Positions 33,401 to 46,168 of a stretch of 64,000 bases of DNA are shown one piece after another. Source of the DNA: Gloeophyllum trabeum ATCC 11539 (lineage: Eukaryota > Basidiomycota > Agaricomycetes > Gloeophyllales > Gloeophyllaceae); the NCBI RefSeq assembly GCF_000344685.1, contig NW_006920411.1, positions 2,982,662 through 3,046,661 on the forward strand, in the 5' to 3' direction. The position numbers and the translations under genes were made by a program. Every line of letters starts with the position of its first letter. Position 1 is the first letter of the stretch. The notes beneath the pieces are model-generated. The model made no database searches and was not told the origin of the DNA. It saw nothing but the letters and a program-made list of their open reading frames with translations.

Positions 33401-36363
33401 GCTGCTGCACTAGCCTGACTAGACCAGACCCAGTCCGCAACGAAGGGGACCGTCCTTCCCCATCGGTCCAATTGAAGTGGCTGTCGCGAGCAGGACTCCA
33501 GGTGCCTTGACCCAGCTACTTCTGTCTCTCGGGGTCGATGCCAATCGACGAATCAAGCAGCAGATATATGTCAGCCGTGACAACTTGTCCATCCCTATCT
33601 TAGAATGGCTGCGAGCCGCAATTATCAATGTGGATGAGCAAATCCGCGACCTGGAAGCACAAGATCCGACTTCTACATCCAGCGCCTCAGCGTCAACTTG
33701 GCACGAAGAGCTCCAGCGCCTGGATGCAAGTATTCGAGCCATACAAGTAGGGACACGACGAAGCGCCGAATTTATCAACAGGTTGAGCGACATTCGATGG
33801 TATCTGAAAGAACACGAGGAACTATTGGCCGCTCAGGCGGGCAACTCAAATATAGAAGCGCCGGAAACCTCACGTCTACAAACACTAGCCCTTTTAAACG
33901 ATAACCTTTTCGGCGCCGGGCGTCGATCTAAGCCGTCCCAGGAGACATCAGGCTATTTCAAGGTTCAGGGAGATAAGGTATGGATGCACTCATCCGTGCC
34001 GATGCACGAGAAGGCTGCCTACGATGCATTGTACGAAGCGTGTTATCGAGGAGACAACAAGGTCGTCCGAGAGATGTGCCTACCACAAGCCGTGAGGCCT
34101 GATAACCTTCCCCTGCAAATCACAGTCTGGAAATATGTGGGAAGCAACATGTATAGAGGATGGACTCCTCTTGCTGTGGCTGTGCTCGCTCGCCGATGGG
34201 ACACGGCTCGTCTGATCATGGCCATAGCAGTAGCACAATACAAGTCGCCTGAAGAGAAGCAGGCTCCATTCGAATTTAGGGGCATCAATCTTGGTAAGTT
34301 CTGTTCTGTCTTACCAGACTCAGGACTCGCTGAACATAATCGATAGGCGATGATTCCGACTCCGAGTCAGAGGAATCTTACCTCTCGGAGGAAGACGATG
34401 CCAGTCAGGAAGAGCTGCAAGTCACTGATGTGACCAAGCTCCCTTCAGCTGTACGCACTGAAACTCCGCCGAAGGTACTACTACAAGAAGTGCAGCTGGA
34501 ATGGCCTAAGAATGACGGCAAGACAATTTCTTATGTCACGCCTATCATCAAAGCCATTATGGAAGACGACCTTGAAGCTTTCGTCAACATCTGCGACTTG
34601 TATCACAGTGGGCCGGAAAGGATTCCGTTCGCAAGAAACGACTTTATCAACCTGCTCTCCTACGATCGGCCTGAAATGCTCGACGAGGTCGTTCGTCGCA
34701 CCGGGTTCGGAATCCAATTACCAGAGGAATCAGAGGAGACCGAATCGAGGGGTGAGTCGGGCGGTGTTCCGAAACCCATTCTGTATCTAGGCCTCAACGT
34801 GCACGGCAAGAAGAGACGTGACTTGGCGCAGAAGGTCGACCCGAACGCTCAGCAAGGTTACCCTGCGGATACGGTCCCGCTGGTGTGGAAAGCGGCTCAC
34901 ACAGGTGCCATCCAGATCCTACAATACTTGAAAGGGGAGCGGCCACTAGCTGCATACAGGTACTACGCCGCCACCCACAGTGACACGGTCGCACGCGGAA
35001 TCCGCGAGATGCCCGCCTTCAGTGACTCCCTACCCAGCTTACTAGGCTGGAATTACAACGTCGTAGACGAGTCGCCGTTGACAGCAGCTGTAATAGGAGA
35101 TGCGGCAGCATCCGTGAAGGAGCTGTTCAAGCTTGCTCCCAAGCTATCTGAAGACGCTCTCAATAAACCGTGAGTAGCATCTCTCGGCGAGGTTGAGGTG
35201 ACACTGATCTTTCCTGACGATATGCAGTGTCAAGTTCTCTGGTTACACACCGCTTCTCCTTGCAGCAGATCGCGGCGTAAAACCAGAACTGCTTGATTGC
35301 TTACTGTCGAAGGGCGCCTCCCCCTTCGAGTGCGACCACCGAGGGTAAGGACTTCACCTGCACAAGTTACACTCAACTAACTCACCCCTGCAGATGGAAC
35401 ATATATCACGTCGCACTATATAAAGGGCACCAGGCCCTTTTCGACCACATGGTTACCAAGTTTCCTCAGGATGTCACGGAGTATCTCATGAATCAACGGT
35501 CAAGACAAGGGCAGAACCTGGTCGGTAGCGACACCGTTTCTTGCACAATCACATTCAACTAATGGATGCATTAGCCTTTACATTTCGCAGCTCACCAGCC
35601 TTGGGTGGGGCTCGACATCCTGCGACAACTGCTCACAAGGGGTGCTAACGACCAGCTCCTGAAACGCAACACGGAAGGCCTGACCCCACTCCATCTCGCT
35701 ATTCGCAGCGGTTACCCGCATGTTGCTCGCGTTTTCCTCAACGCTAGTCCTGATGAGGGATTGCATACGGAAGACGGTACGGGCTTGACGCCCTTGGAGA
35801 TCGCCTCGCAAAAGGCCATTGCCCACTGGACACACCGAATCGTCGCCGGGCCGCCGGAGTTGTCCGCTCACAACGTACCAGACAAACCCGTGCCTGCCGA
35901 GCACGACTTCCGGCACCTTGAGCGGGAGGTGCCGCGTTTGCGAAGGGTAGTGGATGAGCTGATACAACAGGGACAGGTGGTAAAGACGACGAAGTTGGGA
36001 GTACAATTGCAAGCATTCGTTGAGCGCATGGAGGGTGTCTACCAGGCTGCCCGTATGTCTGAGCAGATGGAGACGGAGGAGGACGAGACGATAAAACCGA
36101 ACCCCATGAAGACGTTGAGGGTGGTGAAGGAGGCTGTTAACGCTCGGCCTGGCCCTCGTAAGTTGGTGAGGTTGCGGGATGCGCAGATTGCAGTACAGTA
36201 CAGCCTGGATCGACTCAGCGGAGAGAATAACCGAACGGAACAGCCTGCGGAGGATGGCTTAGAGCAGGAGCAGGACAAAGAAGCGTCTCTAAAGGAGCAG
36301 AGTATTTTATGGAACGTATGGCCAGTCCCGGGCCATAGCACCTTTGAAGCCGAGCCGTTGTAG
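30485..36363 (+). CDS. Large protein with nucleotidyltransferase-like N-terminus and ankyrin repeats
   Basis: Fourteen exons join with full phase agreement: 30485-31030, 31089-31185, 31235-31339, 31391-31560, 31614-31904, 31962-31977, 32039-32130, 32179-32258, 32310-33377, 33428-34293, 34347-35169, 35228-35344, 35394-35524, 35591-36363. They encode 1,724 residues. Residues 136-138 (GGS) and 170-172 (DVD, in SDVDLFLWGL), then strand-like VQVVLRLY and GFDVD, resemble a nucleotidyltransferase active site, although GGS and DVD are further apart than usual. Ankyrin repeats follow (GRTPLQLAIF, GRTALHLVAQ, GYTPLLLAAD, GLTPLHLAIR), broken by acidic linkers. The gene includes a 16-nt exon and one GC-AG intron after 31339. 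Function is unknown; the catalytic reading is inference. Confidence 0.8.
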
Positions 36364-36555
36364 ATTAGGCGAACATATTGAATGTAGCGTTGCTGTCTTA
36401 CGACTGCGTATTTTGGTCAAGTACGACCTCCATCTCGTTTATTCCGTCCCGGTCAGAGGAGGAGGAGAAAACGTTGGCTCCAGCAGCTAAAGATTCAATC
36501 AACAAGCCCAGGCGTGAAGTAGTCATATTAGGCTCCTGAGTAGGGCGTGTTAGCA

Positions 36556-37053
36556 TCAACGTTGGGTGAAATAATGGAGGGCGTCCACCTTGCGGATCAC
36601 TTCCAAGTCATCCTTGAAGCCATCGGCTATTGAGGCCATCCAGAATTTCCTAAACTTTTCCTTCAGGGCCTGTTCATCTAGTGACTCCTGTCCAGGTACA
36701 GCGCCCGGTGGGAAGGAAGGTATCGTCGTAGGAGGCGGGGAGATAGACGGCGACCTTCGTGAAACTACCTTTCTTGACGTACGCCGCTCAGATACGTCCA
36801 TGGGCTCTACCACGTTGTCATTAGACCTCGCTAGCTGTGTCTCAGACTCGGATTCAGATTGTGAATCAGAACTTGAAGATGAATCTTCCGTTTCGGACGC
36901 CTCTTTCGCGGGTGCTGGGGTTCGAACAACAATGCGAGGTGATTCATCGGAAGACGAGCCTGAGTCTGACGACGATGACTCCGACGACGAGGCTACTCGT
37001 CTTTTGCGCTTTCTATTGCGTTTTCTGGGCTGTACCGGCTTCGCGGGAGGCAT
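36556..37053 (-). CDS. RSA3: Ribosome-assembly protein 3 (Rsa3)-like
   Basis: This 165-residue single-exon gene starts with a basic nuclear-type stretch (KPVQPRKRNRKRKRR), continues with long Ser/Glu/Asp-rich tracts, and ends in a compact conserved-looking block FRKFWMASIADGFKDDLEVIRKV. That block fits the C-terminal domain of Rsa3, which acts in early 60S particles with Dbp6, Npa1/Urb1 and Npa2/Urb2. The frame extends upstream to 37179, but MPPAKP at 37053 is the more typical start. Its start faces that of the URB1-like gene 206 bp away, a partner in the same complex. Confidence 0.7.
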   Translation of the reverse strand: MPPAKPVQPRKRNRKRKRRVASSSESSSSDSGSSSDESPRIVVRTPAPAKEASETEDSSSSSDSQSESESETQLARSNDNVVEPMDVSERRTSRKVVSRRSPSISPPPTTIPSFPPGAVPGQESLDEQALKEKFRKFWMASIADGFKDDLEVIRKVDALHYFTQR

Positions 37054-37259
37054 GCTGGAAAACGAAAGGTGGCGGGGGCGGCGAAGAAAAATAAGTGAAA
37101 GTTTAAGTCGAATATCTGGATGGAAGTCACGTGCTATTGTGGGTCCAAGGAGGTCCATAATGTCATCTTCCAATTTCATTTGACTTTCTGGTCTCTAAAT
37201 CCTGATCTCTGCTTCCTACCTCAGCGGCCGACATCGAAGGCTGGCAAGGTTGAAAAAGT

Positions 37260-40200
37260 ATGCGGACGCCGGCCGAGCCCCCACGAAAACGCGCTAAGTT
37301 AGACAAGAGTGTCGACCCGACTAAATTCACAGATGGAAAAGACGTATTAAAAGGCCTTTCAGGTCGCAATCAGGACGAGCTAATTCACAGTAACCACAAG
37401 TCTTTGCATATTTTATATTGAGCTAAGGATGGGGACTTTATAGACTTAACCAGTCTACGCAATCGATTGACAGTTCGGCGTGATGAGAGCTCAATAGCAC
37501 CGGATGACGGGCGTTTGGTGCTCGCGAAGAGCTGGCTGGAGCTGTCACCCGGCGCACCAGAGGTGTTCGCGTTATGGGATAGCAGTAAACAGGTGCGTCT
37601 ACTACACTCGGTGCTGAACTAAGGAATGACAACCAACTAGGCCTCCGTCACTTGCCTGGTTATTTCTCTCCTCGCCAGCGTCCTGACCCTCCTCAACTCC
37701 CAATACACGTATCACACCTTTGGCCAGCCGATCATTAGAACGCTGCTTAGCCCCCAGTATACCCAGAGGCTTAACACATACCTCAATGGTGCCCACTCCG
37801 AGTCTATACTCGTGACACTGAAACTTTTCAATGTGCTATCGTCATTTGCGGGGGGACGCGAAAAGAAAGCAGTCTTAGAAGCTTTTGCCTGGGAGTCCAA
37901 GGTGCGAGTTCACCACAACAGGGCCCTGTATTCTTCGATAACCCGTGCGTCAGTCTTTGCCGAAGCTGCTGAACATGCGACGGAAGGGAAAGGATGTTGA
38001 GGGGAATGATGGGCTAGCAAGACCCGATATCCGGACCCTGTATGTTCTGTTCATCCACTCGTTCGTCGATCCCTCCGCCAGCAGCTCCATCAAGTCGACA
38101 TTCCTGGAACAGTACCGAAACGTCTTCCAGGCCGTCTTCAAAGGACTGATCCAGGATTCGTACTCAGTCATTCGGAGAGTGCTCGAATTATGTTGGACGG
38201 GCATCTTTTCAGACTCAAAACTCAAGCGGACGTTGAAGGTCACCCTGTTCAACGAGATCACGTTATCCCATGTTCGTCCCTTTGGGCCTTACTTGATCTT
38301 CGTCCTTCCGCTCAATCCGGTTGCAGATCATCAAATTGTACGAGCGTAGAGCACCCGAAGGCTCAGAGCCAGACCAAGTGCCGGCGGATCTGGTGCACCA
38401 CTTCCTACTGGCTATCTGCGCGCGTCCGGGCGTCGGCGTATGCTTCAAAGATCGTGGGTGGTATCCGCGAGAAAGCGAGGAGGGAGATAACGCGGACGAC
38501 TCCGAAACGAAGAGTAGCAACCAACGGGTCAGCAAAATATACAACAAGATACTGTTGAATCTGCTGAAGACCCTGAAACCCAACGAGGACCCGCGCCAGC
38601 AGGAACTCGCACTGAAGATACTCGCTGCCTGCCCGGAATTGGTCGCTGCGTGAGTGCACTTGATCGCCGTGGCCGTCAAGTGTTCTTTGCTCAACGGTTT
38701 TACTAGTTACTGGCCGGCCGCAGCGCTCACCCTTGAGCCTCGTCTTTCCTCGAAATGGATCGCCAACATCTCGTTCTTCGGCTCCGTCATTTCTCTGCCC
38801 GTCCCCGTATCCTCCTTCCACCTCCCAAACAGTACGTTATATCAACCGACGCCACCGCCTTTGAACACGATACTCGAGAATATTCTCCCCTCCGTCGGCA
38901 TAAAATCACATCTCTCCAAGGGCCTGCAGTCCCCTTCTGGGCTCGTCCAGCACTGCGCCGCGCTCGCGTTAGTAAAGTGCCTGACGAAGTACGACAAAGT
39001 CATCTCTGCCTTCCAGGCGGTCGAGGAGGCACTACAAGAGAACGCGGAGGGACAGTGGGCGCAGCGGAGGAGGGATGTAGACCGTGAGGTACGGAGACGC
39101 GTGCCGGACTTCCAGGTCGTCGTGGCCTTCTCTCAACAGAAATTGCGTGGAGAAGCGAAGACGGGGGAGGCGGGTACGGAGCCCAATCCGGTCAAGCTGG
39201 CGCTGCTGTCCGAGGTTGCGCAGCGCTTGATATGGCTATACCAGCGGTGTCTGCCGTCTTTGGTTGCAGAGGTGAGGTTCGACGTTGGGCGGTTGCTGCA
39301 ATCGTTTATGCCGGTATCTCGAGATAACGAGGAGGCCTCGGATGCTTCAGACGACGAGGAGGTGGAGGCGGCGAATGTTTCAGAGGAGGGTTTCGAAGCT
39401 TCAGATGGAACATCGGGTATAGACTCGGCTGACGGTGATTCAGATCCTTCAGGGCACTCGGGACTACAGACCCTCCAACAGCTTCATATTCTCCGGCTAC
39501 TAAATGAGACGGAGCAGTTTACTTGGACCAATAAACTCGGTGAGCGCACTGATGAGACTCAAAGGATGTGCAATCAATATACCTTCCACAGATTCGACAC
39601 ACAGTTATCTGTACGCCCTGCTCGACACCTACGTCAATAGTGAGATTCCGTCTTTGCACAGAATGATCGAAAACCTGCTGCGCAACGTGCTCTCACAGAG
39701 CATCATGTTCCAGGAAAGCCCAGATGAGGTGCACCTCTGGCTTGCTGCTCTGCCGACCACACGGCGAAACCCGGGCACAGAGGCACCGGACGGTGCCCCG
39801 CTCACGGACGAAGGCGCAAGTGTCGTGTTATTCCTTGATGATTGCATACAACGCTGTATGAAGGTGCCCTACAAATACTTGGAGGAAATGGACAATCTTC
39901 TTTCGCCTTCGAAAGAATCTTCAAGTGGCAATGGCCATATCGTTGGTCTCCTTCTGGCTACCGTTCTGGAGCAGCTCTCTGCCAAGATGGACGCGGAGTT
40001 ATTGGAACCCTCGGATACTCTGGCGATTACTACTTTCCTGCGGAAGCTGTGCTTCAATATAGCGACAACACTGGAGGAGCCGGAGCTGCTGCTTCCAGTG
40101 GCACAACGAATAGACACCATACTGGCCTTGGATCGACTTCCCCCCGACTTCCCTATTATGGGGAAGGCTATCCGTCGTGAAGTATCCATACTCTTCATGG

Positions 40201-43200
40201 CCCTCCAGCGACTTAAGACGGTGCCCCCTCATGGATCCCATGGACCCGTGGAAGGCAATCTGGATGTAGGGGAGTTCCTCGCTCAGGTCGAGCAGTTGCC
40301 TATCCGTAAGTCTCTTACTACATCTCGCCGCATCATGTCTTTTTTTCACTCATCCGACAACAGCTCCTGACCAGCTTCGCCCGGGTGCCGCATATGAGCT
40401 GGTTGACTGGCTACGTCTACTTGAAGAGTCCATGTCCTCGGATGACCTACGTATGTTAGTCTCGGCAGTCAAACGACTGCATTCTCCTGCGGTGCGCGAT
40501 CTCTTCCAGTTCCTCCCGCCGGATGCGGAAGCTTTATGGGACGGTCTGAATTTCCAACCGTGGGTTGAGGAGAATGCTACACAGTGAGTGCGCTCTCTAT
40601 CTTCGCGTAACATAGCTGATCTGTTTCCAGATTAGATTTCGAGTGGTTGCTGATTCAGATGGCGGATGAACAACTGAAAGAGCCCAGAGCAGCGGAATTA
40701 CTAACCGAGCTTGCTCGCCCAGACTCACTGCTCGACCTGAAGAGGATAACTTGCACCTTGTTACAGCGCGCAAGATCCTTGGAGAGTGCATCGACGTGCC
40801 TCAGTGTAGCTGCACGAGCAATTGAGAAAGGCCGTGCAAAGCTCAATGGGCGGGATTTAAGTGCGTTTAAGGAGTACATGTTCCATGGCTCTGAAGCTTT
40901 CCGGAAGCTTTCGCAGTCGACTTCCCTGGCAGAATCTCAGCATCAATGTACGTCTTCAATTATTTTGCAGGAATTCGGCTGACCCTAGCATAGCATTGTG
41001 CCGGGTGCTCGAGTTGTTGATCGATTCCAAAATCGAGGAAGACAGAGTACTCGTTACGGATATAGTCGAATATTGGTGCCATTTGCTTCGGGATACCCCG
41101 AATCTTCACGAGGTATGTCGGTATAAGCTTGTCCGAAGGCGGTAGCTCAAGTTATGCCAGGCTTCTTCCGCTTCTATCTGGGTGCCGTTTATGAATGAAT
41201 ATTCTCTCCTCTGCATGTTGGATGCTGCGCTGGAAAAGGCCAATGACTTCGAACTGTCCGGCAGCTCTCGTGCCTTCATGGCCGACCTTCTAGACGCGCT
41301 CTCCCGTCGTTTATTGTCGAAGGACGTCACTCTTGCTCTGCGGGAACGCCTGCCTCGTCTCCTTTCACTACGGTCCCAAATTGGCTTTGCGACTGTAGAT
41401 AATGTCCTCTCAGCGCTTGGTGAAGCATCACTTCCTCTCGGATACAGCGGTCGTTTAGTGGTCTCTGACCGGAGCACAAACTCAGGCTGGGCCTTCTCTG
41501 CGTCTGTATGCGACGCACGATTTACCAATCGGAAACAAGGGCTCCTCGATGCGTCGACAGCTGCTTCAGTCCTTACTCGCACAGACTGGTCTTCTACAGG
41601 AGAAGCGGTTGCATATGATCTGCTGTATCGGATGCCTTCAGATTATAATTGGTTCCTCTCAGTCTTCTCTGATGATATCGTCCGATCCGACTTCTCGTCA
41701 CAGATATTGAATCTTCTCGACACCTTCCTTGATTCTTCAGCCTGCAATGGATCGACGGTTGTAGTGGATAACCTACTTCCGTGGAAAACTGTCCTTACGA
41801 AGCTACTGGATCATGCGCAGCTGGAGAAGCCGACTGTTACTCATGCTCGAGCAATCTTCAATATGCTCGAGCAATGCCAGGACCTGCGAATAGAACTAGC
41901 AGCCATACTACAGCGGCACATCTCGTCTTTCCCTATTCAATCAACCCCCGGATATGTTTTGGCTCTGGGGTCGGTACGCATTGCGGAGGTCTCGCCTGAG
42001 GCGTCTGCGTCGCTGCTTGAGCGGGCCTTGCAGTGGGCAGTGGACTACTGCTCAGGGGACGTACCAAGCACTGCTGAGATAGATACAGTGTTTATGAAGC
42101 TTTGTAAGTCGCGACCTTCGCCTTACATACGCACTGTTTCCCGACCATTGAATTGCTTTTGTTAGCCCACTTGATAAGACATGTCCCGGGCACGAAGTCG
42201 CATATTGCCGAACCCGTCATCGCAGCAGCTATCAAACACCGGCTAGATACGTCGAGCATATTAGCGTTTCTTGTGGAGCTGGTGAAAGCGGTTCATCTGA
42301 AGGTGCGTCAAATTTGCTCAACATAGTGTCATTCGTCTCAATCGACGAGTTAGCCCGTAGTCGTCAATCGCTACTTGCAAAGCATTCTCCAACATCCACT
42401 TTTCTTCCGGCTTTGTCCTTCAACGAGTCAGCCGGAAGGACGATCATCCAGGGAAGCATTAATCAATCTCATAGGCGTCCTTTTCCATTCGCATCCCACG
42501 AACACATGCCAAGCCAGCCATATTGAACCTCTTGTACGTGTTTACACGGGAAGCCTATCTATCTCAGACCAGATACTATTCGGCATCTTCCGTCTGTTTG
42601 AAGAAACCCGGGAGATGTCTGTATCATCACTTCTGATCAGATGGTCGCCTTTGCACGACACGGTTTCGAGTGGCGCGCTGGATGCCGTGCAAAATCTCGA
42701 TGCTAACCGGGTCTTTCGGACCTGTCTGTCATGCTCCTCGCGAAGAGCCATATCTAGAACTGAGGATGTCTATGCTGGAGAAGTGCTGTATGACCCGATC
42801 TTCTTAGGGCTATTGATCTCGCGCATATTGCTAGATGACCTTCCGGAAGGCGCTTTGGGCTGGGTGCGGTTGCTTCGTACTAATGTTGTCTGCGTTGTGA
42901 TTCGCGGGCTGTCTTCCCGAGACGCGGAATCGAGACGCTTATCTTTGGGGCAACTGAGTGCTCTATACAAGTCTATAGAGGTATGACTTCATGGCTTGTA
43001 TTTTACAAGAGACACAGTATTAACTCACATGTTGTAGGCAGCTGATTTCCAAGAAAAGCCTCACGTCATCCACATCTTCAATCTCCTCAGGGGATTACGA
43101 CTCACCTCTACAGCACCTGAAGTTGCTCATCTTCCTTCTTATGCCACGCTTATCCTCGCTCATGCACTTCGTGCGATATTCTACCCGTCCAACTTCATCT

Positions 43201-44239
43201 ATCCACATACCGCGCGGTTCCTTCTTCAACGTCCTGCTCTCGATATCCACGATGTGCCCTTGTTATACGGCATGCTCTACAGTAGCTCTGATGAGTGGAA
43301 GAGAGAGCGGTTGTGGATGATAAAATATCTCGCGGACGGGCTGCAAAGCAGCCAGGACTGGAGAGTATGCAAACGCAGGCATACATGGGATTTGCTCGCT
43401 AGCTTATTCCAAAGTTCACCGAAAGACCGTGCGCTGAGAAATGCTATCCTGGAAGTGAGTTCGCTGCCTGCTTGCGTACACGATGTGACGGACTGACGGC
43501 ATTTGTGGTATCATAGGTCCTTGCGAATGCAACGTCTATCCCAGAGGCCGCTACATCCTTGGTCACCAAAGCAGCTATTCTCCCGTGGATAGAGATGCAG
43601 GTGTCAGGTGATACTCGGGACGAGGAGACTGAGGCATTCGTCAAGATTCTGGAGAATATCCTTGTTCGGGCTGATCATAAGAAGGCTGAGCAGTTCACAA
43701 AAGGTGCCTGGCGGTCGGCGATTTGCAGGGCCTTGAGCCCTATGTTGGATAAGACGGGTATGTCTGCTTTTTTTCTGAGCACGGTGTTGTACACGACTTA
43801 AATTCGTCTCGCAGAATTCTCAGGGGGACTCTTGATGTTCGTCGTGTCTGTCGTGTTGCGACTCAGTCTGTCAACCGAAGGAGCAGCTGTCATCGGACTG
43901 TCGTCCCTTCTCGACAAGGCGTTCAGCTGGCTCTTACGGCTCGAGGCGGATATCAGCATCACGCAGTCTTGGAAGTACCCTGATACTCCCTCGCGTCTGC
44001 TGCAGCCTCCGCACCGGGCTCAGACATTACATATCGTTCCGGAACGTGACCCAGTGCTTGTATGGGGCGAGTCGGTGGAATGGTTGTGGCGTGTCTCGAT
44101 GACTTTGCCAAGGAAGTCGCCCAGCTGGGATGGCCTTACAAGCCGATTGTTGGTGTGGAGAGCTATCGTTGGCCCAGAGGTTAGTCCCGTGGGCGAATGG
44201 GCACGCCGGGAGGTGGTACGAAATCTATCTACTAGCTGA
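37260..44239 (+). CDS. URB1: Nucleolar pre-ribosomal-associated protein Urb1/Npa1
   Basis: Urb1/Npa1 is a large helical-repeat scaffold of early pre-60S particles. About sixteen exons give roughly 2,000 residues. The N-terminus (MRTPAEPPRKRAKLDKS) is basic. The Npa1 N-terminal domain appears as LNSQYTYHTFGQPIIRTLL, LVTLKLFNVLSSF and RTLYVLFIHSFVDP, then QSPSGLVQHCAALALVKCL near 38950. A mid-protein acidic loop lies at 39330-39450. C-terminal-domain blocks follow (for example VPFMNEYSLLCMLDAALEKA near 41190). Most junctions are standard; the first intron (near 37382) would be only about 33 nt in my model, so it is unsure. The 3' end converges on the hydrolase gene 104 bp away. Confidence 0.88.
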
Positions 44240-44343
44240 TGTGTATTTGTATCCGATTCAAAAATCGTGCCCTCTCCTCGTGCACTATAGTACAGTGTGT
44301 TATCCGGCTCTCATGGGAACATGTGGGGAATGTGTGCGGGTGG

Positions 44344-45746
44344 CTAGAGCCTGGACTGAATATGTCTTGGATCCGGCGGGTATGTGATCAGCGTTTCGAA
44401 TAGATGTTTGGCTAGTTCTTCTGGGACTTCTTGGGGTACCTGAGGGGCGATCAAGGGTGAATTGAGGCGTCCATACAAGTGAATGAAGAGTTGCGTACGA
44501 GATGGCCTGCGCCCAAGATCGTTCGCCGTGAAGCGAAAGTACGTCCGGAACTCAGTGCGTCCTGCACGGCCTTCGGACTATGAGGCAGGGTTCTGTTAGA
44601 CTCAGATACTAAACCAAGAATTATGCTCATACATGTAATCCGGAAATTCTCCGAGCATCAGATGGATAGGGAGGCGCCTGCACGCTTCGTCTAAGCACTT
44701 CACGGGCTTGGTGGATCCGTCCTTGTCTTCGTACATGGCCTAGAGCTTCGGGTTACGTATGGCACAAGCATAGAGCACCCATGCTACATACTATTTCTTC
44801 TTCCCGGGTACAGGATAGCGTGTAGCCATCCCTGCAGGGTCTTAGACCATATTCCTAGAATTTCCGAGGCATGTCGATGGTGAGTGGCATGGCATACAAA
44901 CTGAGATATGATTGCTCACTATGTATAGCTGCACTACCTTTGGGTGCCAGGCGCGACGGCCCCTGCTCGCGGCTCGCTCCCGGCTCCGCTCAAAAGACCG
45001 GATGGCAGAGTCGCGGCTTTCCCAGAGGAACTGCCGACGCCGTGCGGACTGCACCAGGCTGCGTCGCAGTTCAGCGAGATGGTCCATGCCGTGCGGACTC
45101 AGCATGGGTTCCACCAGGATGACCGAGGAGAACCTGACAGCGGGCTGTTTGCATTGCAAGATCGTCCTTTGGTCCGAAGCAATGAGCCGAGAAGACTATG
45201 AGGATCGAGCGGAGGGACTAACATTGCCACACCCCCTAACGAGTGGCCGATGCCGACCAGATTTCGATGTCGGAAGTCGACTGGCCCCGACGTCAGGAAC
45301 GCGTGGGCTGCACAGGCGTACTTCTCACAGGTAACTGTAGCGGATACCATCAGTGAGCGTCTAGTAGGATGAGATTAACTAGATTCGACATTACACTGGT
45401 TTGAGTACTTCGGGTCTTGCAAGAGCGCCTGGTTCAGTACGGCGGCTACTCCGTGGTTCGGACAGTCGATAGCCCAGGCTTCCCTCACTACTACCTTCTT
45501 CTGGTTCGCCAAGAGCTCAAAGAGACATTCCAAAGTCGGCTCCCATGTTTCCTTATGGAAGCTCGTGGAATGGAGGAATACGAGAGTCAATGCCCCAGGA
45601 CTGCCGATGTTTGATTCGAACTGGGGCAACCAGTAACGCTTCGCGGCGATCTTGAAGGGATAGGTCGAAACCGGGGGAGGCTCGTATCTCACCTCTTCGT
45701 GCAGCATGAGGGGCAACGTCGGATCTGGAGTGCTGTCATACTCCAC
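44344..45746 (-). CDS. Lpx1-like peroxisomal alpha/beta hydrolase
   Basis: The first exon gives LVFLHSTSFHKETWEPTLE and AIDCPNHGVAAVLN, typical of the fungal family around yeast Lpx1. The next exon has the nucleophile elbow VGIGHSLGG (Ser). A later exon has VEPMLSP and a helical cap. The last exons, joined across GAGHL|VPQEVPEEL with a clean intron, supply the likely catalytic His and end in HIQSRL followed by TAG. The C-terminal SRL is a canonical type-1 peroxisomal targeting signal, as Lpx1 itself is peroxisomal. The substrate is not predictable. Middle junctions around 44830-45300 were not all solved. Confidence 0.8.
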
Positions 45747-46168
45747 CGAAGCTTCGTTATATTATACGAATCCGCTGCTGTGGATAACGGTCGCACGAAG
45801 TCGGAGACTCCGTGATTAGACACAGCAATGGAACGACTCTTCCCGCATAATATTCCAACAAAGGCTTAGACCAGTCCGCACAGAGTCGGTAATACCAAGT
45901 GACACAGGAAGCCCGACACTGAGGCTGTATATAATATGAGAGCTGTAAGACGACCGAAGGCTTGAAGAAACACAGCCCAAGCAATCCGAGTCCACCGGTG
46001 CCGGCATCGTCACTGAGATTTACACTTTAACCGAGGATCTCCGCAGATCTGCTCACGGCTTGGAGAAGATCTCTAATGATCTACTTGATACACTCACTGT
46101 TATACTAACACTGCCGGCATTCATATATCGCCATATATGCCCCCGAAATCCCCATGCAAAGGTTATGC
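45747..46168. other. Intergenic region
   Basis: Upstream of the hydrolase and downstream of ADE2; nothing recognised. Confidence 0.4.
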
